This document shows positions 1-9,593 of a stretch of 64,000 bases of DNA, one piece after another. Each line of letters starts with the position of its first letter. Within the stretch, counting starts at the first letter, position 1. The position numbers were made by a program, and so were the translations under genes. The notes under the pieces were generated by a model that was given only the letters and a program-made list of their open reading frames with translations, did no database searches and was not told the DNA's origin. The DNA comes from VRUE01 sp963819755 (GTDB lineage Bacteria; Actinomycetota; Thermoleophilia; Solirubrobacterales; 70-9). The stretch is from positions 1,612,001-1,676,000 of the forward strand of contig CAWFXB010000002.1 of the NCBI GenBank assembly GCA_963819755.1, written 5' to 3'.

Positions 1-31
1 TGTCTTTGTCGACGAACATCGCCGGAACTTA

Positions 32-151
32 TACGGGGGCGCCGGGGTGGGGCCGAAACGTCTTGTACTTTTTCGCTGCCGGTCTCGGGCGACAGCCCAT
101 CCGCAATTCACCGAAAAAGTTAAGTGAAGGTCCCACCCCGGCGCCCCCGTA
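32..151. repeat. Structured repeat element, copy 1 (long variable stem, conserved core)
   Basis: A 20-bp perfect outer stem pairs 32-51 with 132-151, and three more pairs follow (52-54 with 129-131, one G.T). Inside, 67-75 (ACTTTTTCG) pairs perfectly with 112-120 (CGAAAAAGT), leaving a 36-nt apical segment with a GGGC/GCCC hairpin. The spacer 55-66 contains ACGTCTTGT, whose complement carries GACG; 121-128 reads TAAGTGAA. The core is almost identical to copy 2 at 6073-6189, while the outer stem is unrelated in sequence. It lies directly before the site-2 protease gene. No transposase is nearby. Confidence 0.85.
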
Positions 152-153
152 CC

Positions 154-1329
154 ATGAAAGGCCAGATGTTCGGCGGCAAACCAATCACGCTGTTCCACGT
201 CCGCGGGATCCGCATCACCGTGGACTGGTCCTGGTTCATCGTCCTCTTCCTCGTCATCCTCTGGGCCTCCAACTTCTACGGCAACGTGCTGGGCGAAAGC
301 GGCTCAGCCTCGACGCCGTTTCTGCTCGCGGTGGCCAGCGCGATCGGCTTCTTCGGCTCGATCGTCCTGCACGAGCTCGGTCACGCCTTCGCCGCGCTGC
401 GCAACGGCATCGGCATCTCCAGCATCCAACTCTGGATCTTCGGCGGGATGGCGCGGATGAGCCGCGAATCCGATAGCCCAGCGACCGAGTTCAAGGTCGC
501 GGTCGCGGGGCCGCTGGTGACCCTCCTGCTGGTCGTCGTCCTGACCGCGATCGGCGTCGGCGCCGCCGGCTGGGAGGGCTTCCGCAAAGCGGCGCTGGTC
601 GAGACTGACGCCGGCACCTCGGGGCTGCTGACGATGGTCGCCTGGCTCGCCACGATCAACTTCCTCGTCCTTGTCTTCAACCTGTTGCCGGCCTTCCCCA
701 TGGACGGCGGCCGTATCGTGCGCGCGATCGCCTGGTGGCGGACGGGGGACCGCGGCTCGGCGACCCGTTTCGCCGCCAAGCTCGGACGCGCCTTCGGCTA
801 TCTCTTCATCGTCGGCGGGCTGCTGCTCGCCCTCGACGGCTATGCCTTCGGCGGCATCTGGCTGGCCCTGATCGGCTTCGTCGTCAACGGCTCCGCCAAA
901 GCGGCGACGGCGCAGACCGCGATCACCAGCGGCATCAGCAAGCTGGTCGTCTCCGACATCATGGATCGGGAACCGGTGACGATCTCCGACCAGCTCACGG
1001 TCGAGCAGGCCCTCGACGAGTACTTCCTCCGCTACCGCTGGCCCTGGTTCCCGGTGATCGACACCGCCCACCGCTTCCTCGGCCTCGTCGTCCGCGACAA
1101 AGCCGATGAGGTTCCGGAGACATCCCGCACCACGTCTCTGGTGTCCGATGTCCTGGAGCGCGACGACGGCACCTTCCAGGTCCGCGATGACGCCCCCCTC
1201 GATACCCTCCTCGCCAACCGTTCCTTGCGGCGCTTCGGCGCTGTCTTTGCGGTGGATGCAGAAGGCAAGCTCAGCGGTGTAATAACCGCTGAGCAGGTAG
1301 GCCGCGCTCTGCGGGACGCCGCTTCATAG
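154..1329 (+). CDS. Site-2 protease family zinc metalloprotease (M50) with CBS-domain tail
   Basis: Integral membrane zinc protease of about 391 residues, the kind that cuts substrates such as anti-sigma factors inside the membrane. Zinc motif HELGH lies near residue 73 in a hydrophobic segment, and the second ligand motif appears as NLLPAFPMDGGR. Several membrane helices are visible. The last 120 or so residues (VSDIMDREPVTI onward) resemble a CBS pair that may sense nucleotides. ATG at 154 is preferred; a GTG at 124 would start inside the repeat stem, and ATG at 166 is also possible. No strong ribosome site is visible. Family call is firm; the substrate is unknown. Confidence 0.9.
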   Translation: MKGQMFGGKPITLFHVRGIRITVDWSWFIVLFLVILWASNFYGNVLGESGSASTPFLLAVASAIGFFGSIVLHELGHAFAALRNGIGISSIQLWIFGGMARMSRESDSPATEFKVAVAGPLVTLLLVVVLTAIGVGAAGWEGFRKAALVETDAGTSGLLTMVAWLATINFLVLVFNLLPAFPMDGGRIVRAIAWWRTGDRGSATRFAAKLGRAFGYLFIVGGLLLALDGYAFGGIWLALIGFVVNGSAKAATAQTAITSGISKLVVSDIMDREPVTISDQLTVEQALDEYFLRYRWPWFPVIDTAHRFLGLVVRDKADEVPETSRTTSLVSDVLERDDGTFQVRDDAPLDTLLANRSLRRFGAVFAVDAEGKLSGVITAEQVGRALRDAAS

Positions 1330-1337
1330 CGGAGCGC

Positions 1338-2114
1338 TCAGGGCCGTACCCGGACCAAGCGCTTGGGTGAGCGGCCGAGCTTGTAGGGGTATCCGTCTTG
1401 GACGGGCACGACGACCCAGAAGACGAACTTCTCTCGAGCCGCAACCGGGCTGAAGGAATAACCAATCCGAAAGTGGCCGAATGCATCGGTTCTGCCCCGC
1501 CTGATCAGATGCTTGCGCCTTGCGCCCGGCGCCGTGCCCCGCAAGATGACCACTCGCTTTGCCGGTAGCGGGCCCGGGATGTGGCCGGAGAAATAGATGC
1601 GGCGATGGGGCCGGGTGCGGTGATGCTGTAGATGGAGCGTCGCGTGAGCGTGGACGCCGAGCTTCAGGAAGGCGGATATCAGTTCGGGATCCCCGCCGTA
1701 GTTCACCCTGATCGATCGCGACGGACCGCTCGGGAGCTTGAGGAACCAATCGCCCTGCGCATTCGTGGTCGTCGAGCCGACCACGCTGTAGGGCCAGCCG
1801 GGGACGCGCGGCCGCGCTTCCACGCAGATCGGTTCGCCCTCGAGCCCGAGCCCGGCCGGATTGACGAGGTGGCCGGAGACGATGCTGCGGCGCCCGTAGG
1901 GCAGTGAGCGCGTGGTCTTGCCGCTGCTCGCGAAGCCGGCGATCAGCCTCGCGTCTCGTTCTTCGAGCGGCAGGGCCGGGCAGCTGGAGACCTCGCTCTG
2001 ATCGGCGAGCCCCTCCGTCGGGCCGAGGACGGCGGCAGAGCTCGCGATCGCGAGGAGCGCCACCGTCGGCAGAACTTTGCGAAATCCTATGTTTACTCGT
2101 GAAATCCGGTTCAA
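1338..2114 (-). CDS. Secreted protein with Ig-like/carboxypeptidase-regulatory-like repeats
   Basis: Predicted export signal at residues 10-38 (basic start, hydrophobic LPTVALLAIASSAAVLG). The mature part shows two beta-rich segments, around SGHLVNPAGLGLEGEPICVEARP and GRTDAFGHFRIGYSF, each with the TDAxGxF / TNAQGDWF pattern of carboxypeptidase-regulatory or Ig-like surface domains. A TTG start overlaps the stop of aidB by 4 nt, suggesting translational coupling; no better start is visible before the signal. Function unknown; proteins of this style are common in Thermoleophilia (my recollection). Confidence 0.65.
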   Translation of the reverse strand: MNRISRVNIGFRKVLPTVALLAIASSAAVLGPTEGLADQSEVSSCPALPLEERDARLIAGFASSGKTTRSLPYGRRSIVSGHLVNPAGLGLEGEPICVEARPRVPGWPYSVVGSTTTNAQGDWFLKLPSGPSRSIRVNYGGDPELISAFLKLGVHAHATLHLQHHRTRPHRRIYFSGHIPGPLPAKRVVILRGTAPGARRKHLIRRGRTDAFGHFRIGYSFSPVAAREKFVFWVVVPVQDGYPYKLGRSPKRLVRVRP

Positions 2115-3790
2115 AGTTTGCGCGACTCTACAGCATGTCGCGCGATGATGCGACCGAAGTCAGTTCCCGCCGGCAACGTGCCGAACGCATTGCCCCAGTC
2201 GCCAGATAGGCGCGACGCGCAGAAGGCATCGGCCACGGCCGGGTCGCCGTAGCGGACCAGCAGCGATGCTTGCAGGGCAAGCGCCATCTTTTCGACGATC
2301 CGCCGTGCCCGCGACTCGATCGTCTCGATGTCACCGGGGATCTCGGCCCGCAGCGAGGAGACGTACGCGTCGAGTTTGGGTTCCGCCCCGGCGCCCTCGA
2401 GCACCTCGGCGAAGAAGGCCTCGACCGAGGTCGGATCCTTGACCATCGCCCGCAGCACGTCGAGGCACTGGACGTTGCCCGACCCCTCCCAGATCGAGGC
2501 AAGCGGCGCCTCGCGGTAGAGGCGGGGCAGGCCGGACTCCTCGACGTAGCCGTTGCCGCCGAGGCACTCGAGGCACTCGACCGCGTGCCAGGGCGCCCGC
2601 TTGCACATCCAGTACTTGAGCACGGCGTTGGTAAGGCGACGGAACTCGACCGCGTCCTCGTCGCCGGCGGCGACCTCGTCGTAGGCACGGGCGAGTCGCA
2701 TCGCCGCGATCGTCGCCGCCTCGGACTCGATGCAGAGGTCGGCGAGGACGTTGCGCATCAGCGGCTGCCCGATCAGCTCTTTGCCGAAGGCGGAGCGCTG
2801 TGAGACGTGGTTGAGCGCCTGCGCGACGCCGGCGCGCATCCCGGTGGCGGCGCCGATAACGCAGTCGAGCCGGGTGTGGTTGACCATCTCGATGATCGTC
2901 GGCACGCCGCGGCCCTCCTCGCCGACCAGGCGCGCCCAGGCGCCGCGAAACTCGAGCTCTGAGGAGGCGTTGGAGCGGTTGCCGAGCTTGTCCTTGAGCC
3001 TCTGGATCTGGAAGCCGTTGCGCTCGCCGTCCGGCGTCCAGCGCGGCATCAGGAAGCAGGAGATGCCCGACTCGGTCTGGGCGAGAACGAGGAAGGCGTC
3101 GCACATCGGTGCCGAGCAGAACCACTTGTGGCCGACGAGCTCGTACTCGGCCCCCGGGCCGCCTCCGTTGAGTGGGGTTGCGGTCGTCGTGTTGGCGCGC
3201 ACGTCGGAGCCGCCCTGCTTCTCGGTCATCGCCATCCCGCAGAGGGCACCGCGCTTGCGCTCGGCGGGCAGCGAGCGTTCGTCGTAGTCGAGCGAGAGGA
3301 AACGAGGTTCCCATTCCTCGGCCAGCTCGGGCTGCTTGCGCAGCGCCGGGATCGCCGAGTAGGTCATCGAGATCGGACAGCCGACACCGCTCTCCGCCTG
3401 CATCAGCAGGGTGAACATCGCCGCGCGGGCGACGTGGGCGCCGGGCCCGGGCTCACGCCAGGGCGCCGCGTGCAGGCCGTGGTCGACCCCGATCCGCATC
3501 AGTTCGTGCCAGGAGCTGTCGAACTCGACCTCGTCGATGCGGTGGCCGTAGCGGTCGTGGGTGCGCAGCTCGGGCTTCTTCTCGTTTGCCTCGAAGCCCC
3601 AGCGGATCGTCTGCGAGGAGCCGCAGATCGCTCCCAGCTCGCGCGCCTTCTCCTCGGCCCAGCCGCCTCCCTCGCGCCGCAGCGCCTCGCCGAGCACGGT
3701 GTCGGCGTCGAAGGAGTTGTAGTCCTCCAGCGGGGTGGCCTGGTTGAAGACCTCGTGCGTCTGGGTGGTCCTGCGCTCGGCGGTGGCCAT
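2111..3790 (-). CDS. aidB: AidB-like acyl-CoA dehydrogenase
   Basis: Flavoprotein of 559 residues in the AidB branch of acyl-CoA dehydrogenases (E. coli AidB is 541). In E. coli AidB belongs to the adaptive response to alkylation and binds DNA. The diagnostic stretch MTEKQGGSDVRANTT is present, with an N-terminal HEVFNQATPLEDYN typical of the family and a C-terminal helical bundle. ATG at 3790 is 36 bp from the divergent icd start, so both promoters must overlap in this tiny gap or the mRNAs are leaderless. Whether it acts in DNA protection or acyl metabolism cannot be told from sequence. Confidence 0.9.
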   Translation of the reverse strand: MATAERRTTQTHEVFNQATPLEDYNSFDADTVLGEALRREGGGWAEEKARELGAICGSSQTIRWGFEANEKKPELRTHDRYGHRIDEVEFDSSWHELMRIGVDHGLHAAPWREPGPGAHVARAAMFTLLMQAESGVGCPISMTYSAIPALRKQPELAEEWEPRFLSLDYDERSLPAERKRGALCGMAMTEKQGGSDVRANTTTATPLNGGGPGAEYELVGHKWFCSAPMCDAFLVLAQTESGISCFLMPRWTPDGERNGFQIQRLKDKLGNRSNASSELEFRGAWARLVGEEGRGVPTIIEMVNHTRLDCVIGAATGMRAGVAQALNHVSQRSAFGKELIGQPLMRNVLADLCIESEAATIAAMRLARAYDEVAAGDEDAVEFRRLTNAVLKYWMCKRAPWHAVECLECLGGNGYVEESGLPRLYREAPLASIWEGSGNVQCLDVLRAMVKDPTSVEAFFAEVLEGAGAEPKLDAYVSSLRAEIPGDIETIESRARRIVEKMALALQASLLVRYGDPAVADAFCASRLSGDWGNAFGTLPAGTDFGRIIARHAVESRKL

Positions 3791-3826
3791 CGACCCGATT
3801 GTCGCATCGATAGCATCGCCGCGCGA

Positions 3827-5047
3827 ATGGCGGCGAAGATCGAAGTCAAGAACCCGGTGGTCGAGCTCGACGGCGACGAGATGACCCGGATCATCTGGTC
3901 GTTCATCAAAGAGCAGCTGGTCCTTCCCTACCTCGACCTCGAGCTCGACTACTTCGACCTCGGGATCGAGAGCCGCGACGCCAGCGAGGATCGGATCACG
4001 GTCGAAGCGGCCGAAGCGATCAAGGTGCACGGGGTCGGGGTCAAGTGCGCGACGATCACGCCGGACGAGGCGCGGGTCGAGGAGTTCGGCCTGAAGGAGA
4101 TGTACCGCTCGCCGAACGGCACGATTCGCAACATCCTCGGCGGCGTCATCTTCCGCGAGCCGATCGTGATCTCCAACATCCCGCGCCTGGTCCCGGGCTG
4201 GACCAAGCCGATCGTGATCGGCCGCCACGCCTTCGGCGACCAGTACCGCGCCACCGACATGGTCGTCCCCGGCGAGGGGACGCTGACTTTGACCTACACG
4301 CCCAAGGACGGCTCCGAGCCGGTCGAGCTCGACGTCTACGACTTCCCCGGCGGGGGGATAGCGATGGCGATGTACAACCTCGACGCTTCGATCCGCGACT
4401 TCGCCCGCGCCTCGATGCGTTACGGCCTCGACCGCGGTTACCCGGTTTACCTCTCGACCAAGAACACGATCCTCAAGAAATACGACGGTCGTTTCAAGGA
4501 TCTCTTCGCCGAGGTGTACGAGAACGAGTTCAAGACCGAGTTCGAGGCGAAGGGGATCTCCTACGAACACCGCCTGATCGATGACATGGTCGCTGCCGCC
4601 TTGAAGTGGGAAGGCGGCTATGTCTGGGCCTGCAAGAACTACGACGGCGACGTGCAGTCCGACACCGTCGCGCAGGGGTTCGGTTCGCTGGGGCTGATGA
4701 CCAGCGTCTTGATGAGCCCCGACGGCAGGACGGTCGAGGCCGAGGCGGCGCACGGCACCGTCACTCGCCACTACCGCCAGCACCAGCAGGGCAAGCCGAC
4801 GTCCACCAACCCGATCGCTTCGATCTTCGCCTGGACGCGCGGCCTCGCCGCCCGGGGTCGTCTCGACGAGACCCCGGAGGTCTCGCAGTTCGCCGCGACC
4901 TTGGAGCAGGTCTGCATCGAGACGGTCGAGAGCGGCAAGATGACCAAAGACCTGGCGCTTCTCGTCGGGCCCGACCAGCAGTTCCTCACCACGCAGGAGT
5001 TCCTCGCCGCGATCGACGAGCGCCTGAAGAGCGCTATGGCAGCCTAA
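3827..5047 (+). CDS. icd: NADP-dependent isocitrate dehydrogenase, eukaryote-like type
   Basis: Oxidises isocitrate to 2-oxoglutarate with NADP in the TCA cycle. The 406-residue length and motifs (ELDGDEMTRIIW at the start, SPNGTIRN substrate loop, DDMVAAALKWEGG metal site, AEAAHGTVTRHYR cofactor region) match the homodimeric type shared with eukaryotic NADP-IDH. ATG 3827 is chosen because MAAKIEVKNPVVELDGDE is the family N-terminus. mdh follows 40 bp downstream in the same direction, so the two probably share a transcript. Long reading frames on the opposite strand here are shadows of this gene. Confidence 0.96.
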   Translation: MAAKIEVKNPVVELDGDEMTRIIWSFIKEQLVLPYLDLELDYFDLGIESRDASEDRITVEAAEAIKVHGVGVKCATITPDEARVEEFGLKEMYRSPNGTIRNILGGVIFREPIVISNIPRLVPGWTKPIVIGRHAFGDQYRATDMVVPGEGTLTLTYTPKDGSEPVELDVYDFPGGGIAMAMYNLDASIRDFARASMRYGLDRGYPVYLSTKNTILKKYDGRFKDLFAEVYENEFKTEFEAKGISYEHRLIDDMVAAALKWEGGYVWACKNYDGDVQSDTVAQGFGSLGLMTSVLMSPDGRTVEAEAAHGTVTRHYRQHQQGKPTSTNPIASIFAWTRGLAARGRLDETPEVSQFAATLEQVCIETVESGKMTKDLALLVGPDQQFLTTQEFLAAIDERLKSAMAA

Positions 5048-5087
5048 GGCTTTCACCACTCAAACCACGACTTCAGGAGACGAATAC

Positions 5088-6072
<985 letters not shown>

Positions 6073-6074
<2 letters not shown>

Positions 6075-6189
6075 GGCCGGATCCGGTAGGGCTGAAACGT
6101 CTCGTACTTTTTCGTCGGATGCCATCGGGCGCCAGCCCAAAGGCGATCCGCCGAAAAAGTTAAGTGAAAGCCCTACCGGATCCGGCCCT
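6073..6189. repeat. Structured repeat element, copy 2
   Basis: A 21-bp perfect outer stem pairs 6073-6093 with 6169-6189. The inner 9-bp stem pairs 6106-6114 (ACTTTTTCG) with 6152-6160 (CGAAAAAGT). The spacers (6094-6105 and 6161-6168) match copy 1 except for one base, but the outer stem is a different sequence. An extra CGGAT/ATCCG pairing and the GGGC/GCCC hairpin are visible in the 37-nt apical part. It fills the gap between convergent mdh and the AT-hook protein gene, so it may also act as a bidirectional terminator, although no U-tract follows the stem. Confidence 0.85.
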
Positions 6190-6200
6190 CCCGGCCAGCC

Positions 6201-6596
6201 CTATTTAGAAGGAAAGTACTGGCGCCCTTTCTTCTTGACGCGACCCTCTTTCTCGAGGTCACCAAGGACCCGGTAGAGGTAGTTCGGCTTGATTTTCATC
6301 TGCTTGGCGATGTCCGAAGCGCTGATGCCGGGGCTGCCCTCGACCAAGCCGACTGCCTGGTCGGCACGGGTGCCACTGCGACGGCGCCGTTTTTTCGGAC
6401 GGCCGGCGGGGCGGCCCGCAGCTTTTTTCGTCCCAGAGCCGGGTGGACGGCCCGGGCGGCGACCGGTGCGACCGGTTACTTTCCCGCCCAACTCGGCGAG
6501 GGCGCGCTCGAGGCGCTGACGCTCGTCGTCCAGCTCGGCAAGGCGCTTCTTGACCAGATCGCGGGCCTCGTCGAGTACGTGAGTGGTGCTTGGCAT
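6201..6596 (-). CDS. Small DNA-binding protein: coiled coil, AT-hook-like linker, winged helix
   Basis: 131 residues. Residues 1-40 form a charged helix (DLVKKRLAELDDERQRLERAL) suited to oligomerisation. A basic Gly-Arg-Pro linker follows (GRRPGRPPGSG, then AGRPAGRPKKRRRRS) resembling AT-hooks. The C-terminal 50 residues look like a winged helix (SASDIAKQMKIKPNYLYRVLGDLEKEGRVKKK). The layout resembles Lsr2/H-NS-like nucleoid proteins by analogy, without clear homology. ATG 6596 is preferred because an AAGGAACGAG ribosome site precedes it; upstream codons look non-coding. It probably binds AT-rich DNA. Confidence 0.8.
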   Translation of the reverse strand: MPSTTHVLDEARDLVKKRLAELDDERQRLERALAELGGKVTGRTGRRPGRPPGSGTKKAAGRPAGRPKKRRRRSGTRADQAVGLVEGSPGISASDIAKQMKIKPNYLYRVLGDLEKEGRVKKKGRQYFPSK

Positions 6597-6780
6597 CTCG
6601 TTCCTTTCGTCCGGCCGCACGTTTGCGCACCGAATACTGGTAAGCAAGTTATTGCGAACCGCAGTGTTGCACAGTCCAAAACCGCAGTCTCGCAGATGCA
6701 CTTTCACTACGAACAGCAACATGGCCGAATTGGCCTATTACACACTGACTAATTAGACAGACTTCGAAAGTCCGGGAGTG

Positions 6781-7662
6781 TTAGGCAGCGCGTTCCGCTT
6801 GTCGCTCGGGTGAGATTCGCACCACGTTCCGGGCAAGGCCGGCCTTCTCCATCGCGGCAATGAGCAGCGCGGAGGGGTCCATCTCCCAACGCTTCAATCC
6901 GTGTACTGCCGAGCGGGGGAAAGCGTGGTGGTTGTGGTGCCAGGACTCACCAAGAGATGGCAAGGCAAGCCAGAAGACGTTGGTAGAGCGATCGTCGGTG
7001 TCGAAGCGCCTGCTGCCGAGGAAATGACACACGGAGTTGACGCTCCAGGTGACGTGATGGACGAAGAAGATCCGCACCAGGCCGCCCCAGAGCAGGCCCG
7101 TCGCAGCCCCCGCGACGGTACCGCTGACCAGATAGCCGGCGAGGGCAGGGAGCGCCAGTCCCGCGAGCAAAAGCGGCACGAAGCGACGGCTGATCGCTCG
7201 CATCCCCGGGTCCTCATAGAGGTCCGGCGCGTATCGCTTCCAATCGGCCCGCCCCTGGGTGGACATCAGCCAGCCGGTGTGGGCGTGCCAGAGCCCTGCC
7301 AGTACGCCGCCCACACCACCGTCGTGCCCGACGTGCGGACTGTGTGGATCGCCATCCCTATCGGTGTGCGCGTGGTGCTTGCGATGGTCCGCGACCCAGG
7401 AGATGACCGGGCCCTGTACTGCCATCGATCCCAGAACGGCAAACAGGTATTCCACGGGTTTCGCGGTCTGAAAGGAACGGTGGGTGAGCAAACGGTGATA
7501 GCCAACCGTTATCCCGATGGCGGTCAAGAGGTACATCGCCGCGGCGATGAGGAGATCGAGCGGGCTGACCAGGCGATTCCAGAAGAGCACGGCCGCCGCG
7601 AGCGTCGCCACGAACGGGAACACCACGGCGCCCAGGTTGGCGATCTTCTCGGCCCTGCCCAT
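6781..7662 (-). CDS. Fatty acid / acyl-CoA desaturase (membrane di-iron)
   Basis: Introduces a double bond into acyl chains, most likely at delta-9, in the membrane. All three histidine boxes are visible: HRLLTH, HRKHH in VADHRKHHAHTDRDGDPH, and HNNHH-like HHNHHAFP near the end. Four hydrophobic stretches flank them. ATG 7662 gives 293 residues; GTG 7674 is an alternative, and a TTG at 7737 falls in a TTGACA hexamer that is more likely promoter. The gene is divergent from a PucR-type regulator across an AT-rich gap, suggesting local control. Confidence 0.9.
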   Translation of the reverse strand: MGRAEKIANLGAVVFPFVATLAAAVLFWNRLVSPLDLLIAAAMYLLTAIGITVGYHRLLTHRSFQTAKPVEYLFAVLGSMAVQGPVISWVADHRKHHAHTDRDGDPHSPHVGHDGGVGGVLAGLWHAHTGWLMSTQGRADWKRYAPDLYEDPGMRAISRRFVPLLLAGLALPALAGYLVSGTVAGAATGLLWGGLVRIFFVHHVTWSVNSVCHFLGSRRFDTDDRSTNVFWLALPSLGESWHHNHHAFPRSAVHGLKRWEMDPSALLIAAMEKAGLARNVVRISPERQAERAA

Positions 7663-7751
7663 CTCTGAGTGCACGGGCAGCAATCTATGCTGCTTATAGT
7701 GAGATCTTTTAGGCTTTAAGCAACTTATTTCTGTCAATATCTATTAGTTAG
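7663..7751. promoter_or_regulatory. AT-rich divergent promoter region between desaturase and PucR regulator
   Basis: About 89 bp much richer in A+T than the surroundings and placed between two divergent start codons. On the minus strand a TTGACA hexamer (7737-7732) and downstream TA-rich runs are visible, but no textbook -10 at 17 bp. Both genes probably start here. Exact promoter boxes cannot be fixed by eye. Confidence 0.45.
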
Positions 7752-8939
7752 ATGACAAAATCATTGGAAGCAGAGACTCGGCGGGCCCTTCCCCTCCGGG
7801 TCGCCGACGTGATCGAGCCCGAGCTGGACGCCGCGACCGCCGAGATCCTCGCTGCGATCGCCCGTGACGTGCCCGGTTACGCCCGGCCGTTGGAGGGGGA
7901 CTTCGGGCGCGGAGTGCGCAGGGGGGTCAGTGAGGCGTTGCGTCAGTTCGTCGCTCTGATTCGCGACCCGGCGGCCGGTCGTGGCGGCCGCGAGGTCTAT
8001 GTCGAGCTCGGTCGGGGCGAGCTACGCCAGGGTCGCAGCTTGGATTCGCTGCAGGCCGCCTACCGGGTCGGTGCCCGGGTGGCCTGGCGGCGACTCTCGC
8101 TGGCCAGCCGAGAGGCGAATCTCGACGCCGAGGTGCTCAGCCTGCTCGCCGAGGCGATCTTCGCCTACATCGATGAGCTCTCAGCCGACTCGGTCGAGGG
8201 CTACGCGGAGGCGCAGGCGGAACTGGAGGACCAGCGCCGGCGCCGCACCGCCGAGCTGGCGGCGCTACTCGTGCGCGAGCCAGCGGTCGAGCAGGCAGAC
8301 ATCCGCTCCGCGGCACAGATCGCGGGCTGGGCCCTGCCGGGCCGGGTTGCGGCTCTGGCGCTTCCCGAGGCGGCTCTGGGGTTGGTCGCACGACGGCTGC
8401 CGGTGGATTCGCTGGCGACGGTCCTCGACGGCGGTGGCTGCATCCTCTTCCCCGATCCCGATGGACCGGGACGTACCGCGTTGCTCGAGCAGGCGGCTGC
8501 TGACTTTCCCCTGGCGCGGGGGCCCGCCGGAACGCTTGCAGACCTACCCGCCTCCTGGGCCCTGGCAAGGGCGACGCTGCGGGCGGTGCAGGCGGGTGCG
8601 CTGCCTGCCACCGGCCTCGTGTCTGCCGAGGACCGTCTCGTCGATCTGCTCCTCTTCGAGGGGAGCGCACTTGCCGCCCGGATTGCGGCTCGCCGTCTCG
8701 AGCCGTTCGAGGCGCTCACCGAGAAGGCCCGGGAGCGGATGCGGGAGACCGCCCTCGCCTACGTACGCCACGAGGGCAACGCCGTGGCGATGGCCGGCGC
8801 GCTGCACGTGCATCCGCAGACCGCCCGCTACCGAATCGCCCGCCTGCGCGAGCTGCTCGGCGACCAGCTGGAGGACCCCGACGCCCGCTTCGAGTTGGAG
8901 ATCGCGCTCCGACACCAAGAAAATAGAATGGCGATTTAG
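7752..8939 (+). CDS. PucR-family transcriptional regulator
   Basis: 395 residues. The C-terminal 60 residues carry the PucR/CdaR-type helix-turn-helix (AYVRHEGNAVAMAGALHVHPQTARYRIARLRELLG), where NAVAMAGALHVHPQTARYRIARL is the diagnostic stretch. The N-terminal 170 residues are helical, and the middle resembles a GGDEF-like PucR sensor fold. It is divergent from the desaturase 90 bp away, so control of desaturation is the simplest inference; the ligand is unknown. ATG 7752 is the only good start after the AT-rich gap. Confidence 0.88.
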   Translation: MTKSLEAETRRALPLRVADVIEPELDAATAEILAAIARDVPGYARPLEGDFGRGVRRGVSEALRQFVALIRDPAAGRGGREVYVELGRGELRQGRSLDSLQAAYRVGARVAWRRLSLASREANLDAEVLSLLAEAIFAYIDELSADSVEGYAEAQAELEDQRRRRTAELAALLVREPAVEQADIRSAAQIAGWALPGRVAALALPEAALGLVARRLPVDSLATVLDGGGCILFPDPDGPGRTALLEQAAADFPLARGPAGTLADLPASWALARATLRAVQAGALPATGLVSAEDRLVDLLLFEGSALAARIAARRLEPFEALTEKARERMRETALAYVRHEGNAVAMAGALHVHPQTARYRIARLRELLGDQLEDPDARFELEIALRHQENRMAI

Positions 8940-8981
8940 TGGTTCAGATCTAGCGACCGGAACGAGCAGAGAGGAGCATCA

Positions 8982-9449
8982 GTGAACCTCCCCCATCCCC
9001 CAGAGCGAGTCGCGTTCGTCCAGTCCGGCTGGCACAAGCAGATCGTCGACGAGTGCAGATCTTCGTTCATGACGGAGATCGGACGATCCGGAGTGGCCGA
9101 GTCCCGGGTCGACGTCTTCGAGGTCACCGGAGCCTTCGAGATCCCGCTGCACGCAAAGAAGCTCGCCGATAGCGGCCTCTACAGCGCGATCGTTGCCGCC
9201 GGTCTGGTCGTGGATGGGGGGATCTATCGCCATGAGTTTGTTGCGGAGGCGGTGATCGACGGATTGATGCGCGTGCAGCTCGACACCGGGGTGCCCGTCA
9301 TCTCCGCGGTCCTCACCCCGCATAGCTTCCACGAGCATGAGACCCACCAGGCCTTCTTCTCAGAGCACTTCAGGACCAAGGGTCGTGAGGCTGCGCGCGC
9401 CTGCGCGCACACCATCGAGTCCTTGGCAGAGCTTCCTGCGGTGGCTTGA
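8982..9449 (+). CDS. ribH: 6,7-dimethyl-8-ribityllumazine synthase, type II (RibH2-like)
   Basis: Condenses 5-amino-6-ribitylaminouracil with dihydroxybutanone phosphate, the penultimate riboflavin step. EVTGAFEIPLHAKKL and GLVVDGGIYRHEFVAEAVIDGL are lumazine synthase segments, and TPHSFHEHETHQAFF in place of the usual TTDT-type loop points to the type II (RibH2) branch known from Brucella and Mesorhizobium. 155 residues; GTG 8982 follows GAGAGGAGC. No other rib genes are nearby, so this is an orphan copy, perhaps with a flavin-storage or stress role as proposed for some type II enzymes (family knowledge, not shown here). Confidence 0.9.
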   Translation: MNLPHPPERVAFVQSGWHKQIVDECRSSFMTEIGRSGVAESRVDVFEVTGAFEIPLHAKKLADSGLYSAIVAAGLVVDGGIYRHEFVAEAVIDGLMRVQLDTGVPVISAVLTPHSFHEHETHQAFFSEHFRTKGREAARACAHTIESLAELPAVA

Positions 9450-9593
9450 CCCCACGCTCCCCGAACGGCGGGGTACAGCGAGGTCCGTGATGCGGTCAGC
9501 TTCCTTGGCGCGCGGGATGCGGCCAGCCCGTGGGTTTTCGACACCGTCGTCGCGATCTCGGGCCTCTCCCTCTTCGCTCTTGCAGCCGCGCTC

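Noticed and set aside
7732..7737. TTG start of the desaturase at 7737
   Set aside because: The TTG is part of TTGACA in an AT-rich gap, more likely a promoter box; internal ATG/GTG starts precede the first conserved helix.
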